Shown here one piece after another: positions 34,622-42,520 of a DNA stretch of 64,000 nt (its first letter is position 1; the number at the start of each line of letters is the position of its first letter). Origin of the DNA: Caldilinea sp. CFX5 (GTDB lineage Bacteria; Chloroflexota; Anaerolineae; Caldilineales; Caldilineaceae); NCBI GenBank assembly GCA_021405325.1, contig QWII01000037.1, positions 124,001 through 188,000 on the forward strand, in the 5' to 3' direction. The notes beneath the pieces are model-generated. The model did not search any database. It was given only the letters and a program-made list of their open reading frames with translations, and was not told the origin of the DNA. Both the position numbers and the translations under genes were made by a program.

Positions 34622-35320
34622 TTATTGGTGCTCACGATACGCCGGTAACTGCTTTAGAAAATCAGCATCGACCTTCAACTGGACTTCCTCATCGGTCACG
34701 TCGCGGATCCAATAGGTGGGTACCAGGTGCTTTTCCTGGAAGAGCCAGCCTTCGGCGATGAGCAGGTGCGTGACCTGCTGCGTTTCATCTTCGGTGAAGA
34801 CGCGCGCCACACTGCCCACCTGATCACCGTGGCTGTCCACGACGGCGGCCCCTTCTTTTAGCGCAATGGCGCCTTGCGGAATGTTGCGTTCCGTCTCGAC
34901 GGCGTAGGGTTGCCCTGGGTAGGCTCCCGCGCCATAATAGCCCGTCGGATAGGCGCCGTAGTAGCCCGGCCAGGCCGCGCCAATGGGCGGATAGGGGTAA
35001 TAGGGACGGGCATAGCCGGTGGTCGCGTAGGCTGGGGTATGGGCCGCCGTGGCATTGCCGTCGTCATACGGCACATAGTATGTTTCTTCAAAGTGTGGCA
35101 GCTCCTCCAGATTCTCGACATCGCTGCGCAGGCGCACTTGATCGGCGGTGGCGCGGTCAATGAACGCTGTCGGCACCACCTTGTCCTCCGTAAACAGCCA
35201 ACCCTGGCGCACGACCACATGGCTTACCTCTTTACTTACCGGATCGATGACCACGCGGTCAATCGTGCCGACTTGTTGCCCATCGGCCGTATAGACGGGC
35301 GTATTTTCGCGAAATTGCAT
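34622..35320 (-). CDS. Double PRC-barrel domain protein
   Basis: 232 residues. Two PRC-barrel units are visible: residues 1-75 (FRENTPVYTADGQQVGTIDR...VSHVVVRQGWLFTEDKVVP) and about 148-232 (AIALKEGAAVVDSHGDQVGS...VTHLLIAEGWLFQEKHLVP). They are linked by a Tyr/Pro/Gly/Ala-rich stretch. Stress-related DUF2171-type PRC proteins have this form. ATG 35320 follows AAAGGAG; the open frame upstream to 35530 overlaps the previous gene and is not coding. Spacing to the SurA-cupredoxin gene is 25 bases. Confidence 0.85.
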   Translation of the reverse strand: MQFRENTPVYTADGQQVGTIDRVVIDPVSKEVSHVVVRQGWLFTEDKVVPTAFIDRATADQVRLRSDVENLEELPHFEETYYVPYDDGNATAAHTPAYATTGYARPYYPYPPIGAAWPGYYGAYPTGYYGAGAYPGQPYAVETERNIPQGAIALKEGAAVVDSHGDQVGSVARVFTEDETQQVTHLLIAEGWLFQEKHLVPTYWIRDVTDEEVQLKVDADFLKQLPAYREHQ

Positions 35321-35352
35321 GGAGCTTCTCCTTTCCGCTGTACCAACTAGCC

Positions 35353-35736
35353 CTACCATAACCCGATTGACCAAAGTTGTCTTGTATATCGATATAACGA
35401 TGGGGCATAAAGAGCGCATGAATACCGCACCAGGATCGCCTGCATGAACCAGTGGGGGAAAGAGTGCTGGCGCGCCTGGCGCAGCGCCAGCGCGGTGACG
35501 ACGCCGATCACACAGAGAAGGCCGGCGCACAACAGCCAGGCAAACCAGTTCGCCTCGATGCGCTGACCCTCATGGATAAGGGGTGTCCAGGTGATGCCCG
35601 CCGCAAAGTGCAGTACCGCAAAGAGCAGCGACCAGCCACACATCGCATAGCCTGTCCACTGCACCCACGGTGGCGCTTCATTTTTCCCGACTGACTGGGC
35701 GGCGCCATGATGCTGTTGATTGAGCCGAACAGTCAT
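35353..35736 (-). CDS. Small membrane protein, DUF3995-like, probably C-terminally altered
   Basis: 127 residues. Two helices are visible: WTGYAMCGWSLLFAVLHFAA and WFAWLLCAGLLCVIGVVTAL. The first matches the opening of DUF3995-type proteins, which normally have four helices. Here the end (HWFMQAILVRYSCALYAPS...) is not like a helix pair, so the gene may be truncated or frameshifted. AGGAGAGGAAAACGGT gives a good ribosome site. It lies 14 bases after the SRPBCC gene in the same operon. Confidence 0.6.
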   Translation of the reverse strand: MTVRLNQQHHGAAQSVGKNEAPPWVQWTGYAMCGWSLLFAVLHFAAGITWTPLIHEGQRIEANWFAWLLCAGLLCVIGVVTALALRQARQHSFPHWFMQAILVRYSCALYAPSLYRYTRQLWSIGLW

Positions 35737-35750
35737 ACCGTTTTCCTCTC

Positions 35751-36179
35751 CTAGTAAGCCTGGCTACCCTCGGCGTAGCTTTTTACTGGCTTGAGTACAT
35801 AAGTTGTCATCTGCCACCGAAGATAACGCGGCAAGAGGGGGGTGAGCCATTGGTAAACGCCTTTCAGCGCAATGTTCGCCGTCAGCGTGAACCGCGTTCC
35901 TTCAGGGCAGGTCGTAAAGCGGTTGATGAATTGGGCATCATATTTCCGCTTGAACTCTTCCAGTACAATTTCCTCCGGTGAGCGATAAGTCAGGAGATTG
36001 ATCACGCGGCCTTCGGTATGCTCAATGAGCAAGACGGTTTTGTCTGTTGTCACACAGAGCAAATGTACGCCCTTGATGGTCAGAGGAAAGAGCCGCGGCC
36101 AGTTCTCATAATCGCGATAGATGGCGACGACTTTGGGTTGGGGCGCCCGAATCACAGTCGAAACTTCTGCATGGATCAT
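35751..36179 (-). CDS. SRPBCC (START-like) family protein
   Basis: 142 residues of the Bet v1/polyketide-cyclase fold. The opening IHAEVSTVIRAPQPKVVAIY is followed by RDYENWPRLFPLTIKGVHLL; the core has VLLIEHTEGRVINLLTYRSP. Such domains bind hydrophobic ligands or modify lipids; the ligand is unknown. The start ATG 36179 lies 6 bases after GGGAGG. It is the first gene of the minus-strand operon and has a clear promoter at 36250-36278. Confidence 0.82.
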   Translation of the reverse strand: MIHAEVSTVIRAPQPKVVAIYRDYENWPRLFPLTIKGVHLLCVTTDKTVLLIEHTEGRVINLLTYRSPEEIVLEEFKRKYDAQFINRFTTCPEGTRFTLTANIALKGVYQWLTPLLPRYLRWQMTTYVLKPVKSYAEGSQAY

Positions 36180-36249
36180 CGTAACCTCCCCATTGCGCAC
36201 CAGCGCGAGAACGCTGTTCGAAGCGTCGCCCAATGCGGCGCGCTCCCTT

Positions 36250-36278
36250 ATTATTCTAGAGAATGGGTCGGCTGGCAG
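36250..36278 (-). promoter_or_regulatory. Promoter with conserved upstream element, copy A (SRPBCC operon)
   Basis: Read on the minus strand: -35 CTGCCA (36273-36278), 17-base spacer, -10 AATAAT (36250-36255). The sequence over the -35 (CTACTCCCTTCGACTACTGC, then CAGCCG) is nearly repeated at 37440-37458 and 48609-48633 with the same spacing to the -10. This suggests a shared regulator or sigma factor. Confidence 0.6.
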
Positions 36279-36380
36279 TAGTCGAAGGGAGTAGTGTGAG
36301 GAGTATTGTAGAGGAGCGCAACCGCGCAGGACAACGTGGACATTCGGATGAACGGCTCCAGATTCAAGCGCCTCACCCCC

Positions 36381-36579
36381 ATGTCAAAGAAGGCCAGGGA
36401 ATAGGCATTGAGGATGGCAAGACCCCGTTGACCGTCGATGGGACCGGTAAAACTCACCTGTGACCCGACGGGGGAGAAGTAAGGCGCCTCTGCATCCACT
36501 GGGCTTCCCGGCTGAGCCACATGACTGGCTGCTGCAAACCCGACTGAATCACGGCGGCCGGCATCGCCACATCCAGCAT
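36381..36579 (-). pseudogene. Relic of a PAF-acetylhydrolase-like gene with internal deletion
   Basis: Minus-strand reading gives MLDVAMPAAVIQSGLQQPVM then WLSREAQWMQ, which matches the intact hydrolase at 58982-60418. The DNA then jumps, at a short shared GATGCAG/GATGCG word, to the distant APYFSPVGSQVSFTGPIDGQ segment and ends near LAFFD. The jump shifts the frame. About 140 bases are missing relative to the intact gene, and no 5' part is present. The rest of 36280-36607 shows nothing else. Confidence 0.75.
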
Positions 36580-36607
36580 GTCGGCGGCACGCTGGGTTGG
36601 GTGGTAC

Positions 36608-37072
36608 TCACTCTGTTGACTTTTTCAGTGCATGTTCGATATCCTTTACACGATGGTAGCGGGAGTGACCGTCAAGATCAAAGGGCCATTCCGGTCGGCG
36701 CTCCTTGTCATGGAACCATTCTTCGGGGGCAGCTTGAAGCGCAGCCAGTACATCCTCCTGAACTTGCCGGTGCCAAGCTAAAACCTCTTGCGGGGAGCGG
36801 TCGCGCCAACGGAGGTAGATGAGGTGGTTCCCATCAGTCTCACTGAGCCCTTTCTCCTCTACCGGTATGGGTTGTTTCTTGGCTTTTCTGACCACGTCAG
36901 CCTTCCAATGGGTAATATGCGCTAGTGTATCTTTCACTGTCCAAGGGTCTTTGGTCTCGGGTCTGGTTAGCAATCGATTCCAATCCTCATCGGTAAGGTC
37001 GTTAACCAGATGATCCAGGCGTTCAAACTCCTGAATCGTGCGCTTGATTACTTCCTCACGAGTATGACGCAT
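36608..37072 (-). CDS. DinB/ClbS-like four-helix protein
   Basis: 154 residues. The opening REEVIKRTIQEFERLDHLVN, the WTVKDTLAHITHWKADVVRK segment and the end GHSRYHRVKDIEHAL are typical of ClbS/DfsB (DUF1706) and DinB-superfamily proteins. Conserved His residues (LAHITHW, YHRVKDIEHA) could bind a metal. Related ClbS protects DNA from colibactin, but most members have unknown roles. It stands alone. Confidence 0.8.
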   Translation of the reverse strand: MRHTREEVIKRTIQEFERLDHLVNDLTDEDWNRLLTRPETKDPWTVKDTLAHITHWKADVVRKAKKQPIPVEEKGLSETDGNHLIYLRWRDRSPQEVLAWHRQVQEDVLAALQAAPEEWFHDKERRPEWPFDLDGHSRYHRVKDIEHALKKSTE

Positions 37073-37448
37073 AAAAGTGAACCTTTCGCAAATTTTAACT
37101 CTACGCGCGTTCTGACTGCGTGTACGCTCCGACTAGACTTCTACCGCTTCTGAGTAAGCACCCAAATTGCTTCGCAAATCCGCTCTTACCTCGCAACCAT
37201 AGAAGCCCATAAGCGCTGCTTCTGCACAGGTATGAATTCGTGGTGTTCGCCGCCACTTCACCTTATGCGGTTGCGCTAAGAGCAATGGTCACAGAATGAG
37301 CGGGTGGCGCCAACCTATCAAGATACATGCCACGGGTAGAAGATCAGCTTGGTTCAGAGCATTCTAGAAATGTGCATAGGGATGTGCGAGACGATGCCGA
37401 CAGACGCTACCGCCGCACACCCCGTGCCTCAAATACTTCCTTCGACTA

Positions 37449-37477
37449 CTGCCGGCCGCCCGGCGCTGTGCTACACT
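37449..37477 (+). promoter_or_regulatory. Promoter with conserved upstream element, copy C (CPBP gene)
   Basis: -35 CTGCCG (37449-37454), 17-base spacer, -10 TACACT (37472-37477), 45 bases before the CPBP start. The upstream TACTTCCTTCGACTACTGCC matches copies A and B. The rest of the 449-base gap 37073-37521 shows no gene, repeat or RNA that I can support. Confidence 0.55.
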
Positions 37478-37521
37478 GCCATTGACGCAACTATTGTTCA
37501 CTGGTTACCATAGGAGGATCG

Positions 37522-38322
37522 ATGTCAGCACGCGAACGTGTAAACACAAGGCATAAATACTTCGACCTGGCGCTCCTGAATTACTTCTTATTGGTCTTCC
37601 TGCTTGCGATTCCCTTTTGGCTGTTTGGCGGCGGGAAGTTACCCCTGCCCTTCAACCTCCCCGTCAGCGCACTCGTGACCTTTGTCCCGATGATCGCTGC
37701 CGCCCTGCTTTCCTACCGCCAATCCGGCTGCACAGGCGTCAAAGCGCTCCTTGCGCGCACCTGGGATGCCCAAAGAATAAGCAACAAACGTTGGTATGCA
37801 CCCGCCCTGTTATTGGCGCCGGCGAGCTATCTCTTGTCGTATGCCGTCATGCGCTGGGGTGGATGGCCGCTGCCTGCGCCGAAGATCCCGCTGCTTCTGG
37901 CGCCGCTCTTGTTTCTCCTCTTCTTTATCAACGATGCGGGTGAGGAGTTGGGATGGTCGGGCTATGCTATCGACCCATTACAAAGGCGTTGGGGCGCCGT
38001 CAAGGCCGGCTTCCTCCTGGGCGTCGTATGGGCGATCTGGCACGCGATTCCCTTTCTCCAAACCGGCAACTCGACCAGTTGGATCGTCTGGCAATCGCTC
38101 AAAACCGTCGTCATGCGCGTACTGATCGTCTGGATCTACAACAACAGCGGAAAAAGTGTCTTGGCGGCCAACCTCTACCACACCAGCGACAATCTCAGTT
38201 GGGCGTTATTTCCCAATTATAGTTCCCACTACGATCCGTTGGTTACGGGCATCATTACCAGCATCATGGCAGCTATCGCCCTCGTCAGTGACCAAATGCT
38301 GAAGAAAACGGAGAACAGTTAG
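37522..38322 (+). CDS. CPBP family intramembrane glutamic endopeptidase
   Basis: 266 residues with about eight membrane helices. The CPBP (Abi/CAAX protease-like) motifs are present: NDAGEELGWSGYAIDPLQRR (motif 1 with the Glu pair), GVVWAIWHAIPF (motif 2 His) and LYHTSDNLSW (motif 3 His...Asn). It probably cleaves or processes membrane proteins; the substrate is unknown. AGGAGGATCG gives a strong ribosome site. Convergent with the alpha/beta hydrolase gene. Confidence 0.87.
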   Translation: MSARERVNTRHKYFDLALLNYFLLVFLLAIPFWLFGGGKLPLPFNLPVSALVTFVPMIAAALLSYRQSGCTGVKALLARTWDAQRISNKRWYAPALLLAPASYLLSYAVMRWGGWPLPAPKIPLLLAPLLFLLFFINDAGEELGWSGYAIDPLQRRWGAVKAGFLLGVVWAIWHAIPFLQTGNSTSWIVWQSLKTVVMRVLIVWIYNNSGKSVLAANLYHTSDNLSWALFPNYSSHYDPLVTGIITSIMAAIALVSDQMLKKTENS

Positions 38323-38363
38323 CCAATCGCTTGAAGAAAATAATGAAGCAACATTGAACCTCC

Positions 38364-39401
38364 TCAATGACGCTCACGATCGGGTGCATGGCGCTGCAAA
38401 AAGCTTTTTGCCACAGCCTGGGCCTGTTCCGCGGCAGGACTCAACCAAAAGCCTAAATGATCCTCATGCGCCATCCAGTAGCGCTGCGCACCCGGTATCT
38501 GTTCATAGGCATAGACGCCATCAGCAAAGGGGACATCTGCGTCTTCGGCGCCATGGATAATCAAAGTTGGCGCCGTGATCTTGGCAAAAGCGAGCAAGGG
38601 CAAAGTTTGGGTTTGCGCCGCGTCATTATCGGTGCCGGGTGTGCGTTCGCTATACGGGAAAGTCGTCGTGAACATGGCCTGAAAGAATGCCCTCTTGTCC
38701 GCCGTAGTCATAATGTAGGCGACACGCTCGGCCTTTTGTTCGTCAGTGAAATAGCTGGTTTCGTCCAGGGTGCCGGCGACCACCGCTTGGGGCGCTACTG
38801 CGGCGACCAACTTCACCAATTTCTGCCCAATGGAATTCATAAAAACCGTTTGCATGACCGAGGAAGAACGCAGCGACGTCTGCGGTGCCGGCCGGCTCAC
38901 ACCGCTAATCGAGACCAATGCCCAGACGCGCTGTGGATAACGCGCCGCAAACGCATAGGCCACGGGGCTACCGGCGGAGGCCGCCACGACGCCAACCCGA
39001 TCAATCTGGAGTTGGTCGAGGAGCGCCGCCAATAGATCCGCCTGTTCCGCCAACGTGCGACCACTCGTCAGCGGTGTACCAAGATAGCCTGGTCGCGACG
39101 GACTCAAAATCCGAAAGCCTTCGCCTTGCAACCACCTGGCGAAGAGGCGCCCCTGATCGGCGCCGCCCAGCCCAGCGTGGATCGAGAGGATGACGGGGCC
39201 TTGCGTGCCGTACAGGTCATATTGGACAGGGCCGCGCGTAGTTGTCACGGTTTGCAGATTGACCACAACGTCAGGTAATAGCACGCGGTGGTCGCCAGCC
39301 GCAAAACCCCCATCCCATAGCAGAAGCCCAAGGATAAAGCTGCCTAGCGTGCTCACAATCAGTACGGAAGCGACACGAACAATCTTCTTATAAGGATTCA
39401 T
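38364..39401 (-). CDS. Alpha/beta hydrolase with N-terminal membrane anchor
   Basis: 345 residues. An N-terminal helix (IVRVASVLIVSTLGSFILGL) would hold it in the membrane facing out. The hydrolase core shows the oxyanion region SIHAGLGGAD, the nucleophile S142 in VVAASAGSPVAYA, an acid in HGAEDADVPF and the catalytic His in MAHEDHLGFW. The elbow is A-S-A-G, a variant of GxSxG. Substrate unknown. ATG 39401 follows GGAGAGAGTAC; an in-frame ATG at 39461 overlaps the previous gene. It follows the AhpD-like gene by 16 bases. Confidence 0.83.
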   Translation of the reverse strand: MNPYKKIVRVASVLIVSTLGSFILGLLLWDGGFAAGDHRVLLPDVVVNLQTVTTTRGPVQYDLYGTQGPVILSIHAGLGGADQGRLFARWLQGEGFRILSPSRPGYLGTPLTSGRTLAEQADLLAALLDQLQIDRVGVVAASAGSPVAYAFAARYPQRVWALVSISGVSRPAPQTSLRSSSVMQTVFMNSIGQKLVKLVAAVAPQAVVAGTLDETSYFTDEQKAERVAYIMTTADKRAFFQAMFTTTFPYSERTPGTDNDAAQTQTLPLLAFAKITAPTLIIHGAEDADVPFADGVYAYEQIPGAQRYWMAHEDHLGFWLSPAAEQAQAVAKSFLQRHAPDRERH

Positions 39402-39417
39402 TGTACTCTCTCCACAT

Positions 39418-40482
39418 CTAAGGCAACAATAAGTGACGACCAGCGAACCAACTGGTCGCACGGCGCGCGGCTAACCAACTTGCCCAAGCGGTGACCTCGA
39501 TCAGTTGTTGATCCGTCGGATAGTGTGTTCGGAACGCGGCAATGCTTGCTGCATCCACCTGATAGGCGGCCAGGGCGGTCAGCAACACCAGGCGCGCCGC
39601 GCTGCGCTCCCGTTCGGGCAGATCAACGATGGCCTCTTCCACCCAACGCCGGCTCAGCCCCGGCGCTGCGCCCTGCCACCGCTGGAGATATTGGTGCGCC
39701 AGCAGTCGCACCGACTCACTCAGCGTTGCCGGCCCGGCCTCCTCCGCGCTTTTGCTAAAGCCAGCCAACGCGCTTGCTACCACTTTGTTGGGCTGCGCCC
39801 AGGCGAGATCCGCGGGTAAGGTTGCCGCCGGCACGAATGGCAATGAAGTGCCCGCCGGCAGGGGCCGCACCATCGACTTGCTGATGGTTGCCCCCACGAC
39901 GCGCCGGGTCAACCCTTTTAGTACTGTCGGCAGAGGGAGAAAAGAATCACCCAGAAAGACATTAGCCATCCGGTTGAGATAATGAAACGCAAAGACAGTT
40001 CCCAGCAGCTCAGGCGCGTCGCTGGGTGCAAAGGGGGGCGGCAGCGGTGTCGGCGGCGCCAACCGGTTGGCCCATGTCCATTGCACAAGGGCCGCCAGTT
40101 GTGGATCATGGCTGGGCGTCTCCCCACGCAAAAGCGCATCAACCACGGCATGATGGCCCGTAGCATGAAGCATGGTTGTATGTGCATCGACACAGAACGG
40201 ACAGGCGTTGATTTGGGAAATCGTCGCCGCCACGACCTCTTTCTTGACCCGATCCACAGTGCCCGCCAATAGAGTTTCGCGCAAAAGGCTCCAAACCGCG
40301 GCCATAAGTTTGGGTGCGGGTGAATGCAGGAGGAAGAGCGGCCCCGGCATAAAGTCAGCTTGCAATTGTTGATACACGCGGCGCAGCAATGCTGAATCGG
40401 CCTCTGCGCTGCCTGGCTTGAGATTGGGCTTGACATACTGGATCGCCTTCATCATTTGGGCGTTTAGGGTTGCTGTCATCAT
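39418..40482 (-). CDS. AhpD/carboxymuconolactone decarboxylase-like protein
   Basis: 354 residues. The N-terminal half has the AhpD-type redox core KKEVVAATISQINACPFC with C94, C97 and H101 (CPFCVDAH), and the fold repeats in a C-terminal half (SARLVLLTALAAYQVD). Such peroxidase-related proteins reduce hydroperoxides or act as alkylhydroperoxidase partners. The full protein is about twice the usual 180-residue family size. ATG 40482 follows CAGGAG; an in-frame extension to 40629 overlaps the dehalogenase gene and is unlikely. Minus-strand operon with neighbours on both sides. Confidence 0.83.
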   Translation of the reverse strand: MMTATLNAQMMKAIQYVKPNLKPGSAEADSALLRRVYQQLQADFMPGPLFLLHSPAPKLMAAVWSLLRETLLAGTVDRVKKEVVAATISQINACPFCVDAHTTMLHATGHHAVVDALLRGETPSHDPQLAALVQWTWANRLAPPTPLPPPFAPSDAPELLGTVFAFHYLNRMANVFLGDSFLPLPTVLKGLTRRVVGATISKSMVRPLPAGTSLPFVPAATLPADLAWAQPNKVVASALAGFSKSAEEAGPATLSESVRLLAHQYLQRWQGAAPGLSRRWVEEAIVDLPERERSAARLVLLTALAAYQVDAASIAAFRTHYPTDQQLIEVTAWASWLAARRATSWFAGRHLLLP

Positions 40483-40508
40483 GGTTTCTCCTGAGCAATA
40501 TTGCGTCG

Positions 40509-41432
<924 letters not shown>

Positions 41433-41451
41433 TTAATGGATCCTACTTGTA

Positions 41452-41573
41452 AGAAGCGGTTTGAAAGAGTGTCTGCTCTGCCGTAGGTGCGTGCTTGTAG
41501 CCGCACAAGTGGATGACAAACGCAAGCTTGTGCGGCTACAAGCACGCACCTACGGCCTTTTCAAACCACTTCT
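41452..41573. repeat. Nested long inverted repeat upstream of the dehalogenase gene
   Basis: Arms 41480-41509 and 41527-41556 match perfectly over 30 bases (core GTGCGTGCTTGTAGCCGCAC). Outer arms AGAAGCGGTTTGAA (41452-41465) and TTCAAACCACTTCT (41560-41573) match at 13 of 14. It separates the dehalogenase unit from the membrane protein gene, both on the minus strand, and could end transcription of the latter. Confidence 0.85.
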
Positions 41574-41659
41574 AAATGATTTCCGGCAACTGCCCGCACG
41601 GTGACTGTCAAAGCCCGCTGTCGTCGGTGTTGGCCCGGCGCTGACAACTGTGCCTTCGA

Positions 41660-42217
41660 TTAGGCGGCTGGTTGATTGGCCTGGTTGAAGCTTCCCCGCG
41701 GCCAAGATGCGGCCAGCCCGAGGATGATCGCCACGCCCAGGGTCAACAGCGCTCCTTCCAGACCAGGCTTGACCGCCATGAGAAAAATGATCGCCAAAGC
41801 GATGGCGGCCCTGGTTTGGATGGAGGCCCACAAGACCGGGTCTTGTAGCCGCTGCCGGAGCGTTGGGGACAATGGCCCGCGTTCTGTGGTCACCGCCTGT
41901 ACGATGGCCGCCCGGCGCGGGCGGGTGACGGCCATCGCCACCACGATCAGCAAGACGAGCGCCACGAGCGCCACGCTGATCCACGGCGCCATTCCCCAGA
42001 CCGTACTCATCATGTAGACGCCGGTGGCGATGGCAAGCAGCATCGAGGGCATCCCCACCCAGCGCATGCCGGCGGCGATCGGGAGCCACTCCTGCACCTG
42101 CTCGGCCGTTGTGATGCACCGTAACTGGTAAATGCTCATCCACTCCAGGCCAAGCGCCACGAAAACCCCCAGCGCGCCCACAATGTGCAAAAACAAGGCG
42201 ATTGCATAGATCGTCAT
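41660..42217 (-). CDS. Four-helix membrane protein, DUF2269-like
   Basis: 185 residues. Helices: IYAIALFLHIVGALGVFVAL, WVGMPSMLLAIATGVYMM, WISVALVALVLLIVVAMAVT and AAIALAIIFLMAVKPGLEGA, with a short last one. The opening with LHIVGALG is like DUF2269-type proteins. No catalytic motif. ATG 42217 follows AAAGGAG. A small hairpin CCCTGA-TTTT-TCAGGG lies in its leader. Confidence 0.7.
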   Translation of the reverse strand: MTIYAIALFLHIVGALGVFVALGLEWMSIYQLRCITTAEQVQEWLPIAAGMRWVGMPSMLLAIATGVYMMSTVWGMAPWISVALVALVLLIVVAMAVTRPRRAAIVQAVTTERGPLSPTLRQRLQDPVLWASIQTRAAIALAIIFLMAVKPGLEGALLTLGVAIILGLAASWPRGSFNQANQPAA

Positions 42218-42310
42218 ACAGCTAACTCCTTTCCGCTCATGCTTCACTACCCTGAAAAATCAGGGACAGTCCTATAATAGCGGGCGGAAGGGCGCTTGTC
42301 GTCACCCGAT

Positions 42311-42360
42311 GGGTGATGGCAGAGGGTGATGGCAGAGGGTGATTGCGGAGGGTGATGGCG
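42311..42360. repeat. Tandem 14-bp repeat
   Basis: Nearly four copies of GGGTGATGGCAGAG with small changes, in the gap between the membrane protein and MalT-like genes. No gene is seen in 42218-42519. Confidence 0.8.
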
Positions 42361-42427
42361 GGCGACCGCTTCGTTCCAGATCGGTCAGCGCTGGGCGTCG
42401 CGGTGATCTTTTGACAAGCTCACGTAG

Positions 42428-42520
42428 ATAGGAGTTACGCGGTTGGGAACGCCGGCATCCTGCCGGCTGGCCGCCAGAGATGGCGCGGGAACCCGCTGGG
42501 TGCCCAACTGTAACTCCTAT
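42428..42520. repeat. Dispersed palindromic repeat, family R3 copy 1
   Basis: Outer arms ATAGGAGTTAC (42428-42438) and GTAACTCCTAT (42510-42520) enclose TGGGAACGCCGGCATCCTGC plus CGGC (42444-42467), which is identical over 24 bases to 50658-50681. The right arm touches the 3' end of the MalT-like gene, so it may be its terminator. Confidence 0.75.

Noticed and set aside
35321..35530. N-terminal extension of the PRC-barrel protein
   Set aside because: It overlaps the upstream small membrane protein and lacks a ribosome site; ATG 35320 follows AAAGGAG.
37073..37448. Possible small gene or RNA in this gap
   Set aside because: I saw no open frame with a ribosome site and no stable hairpin; only the promoter at its end is supported.
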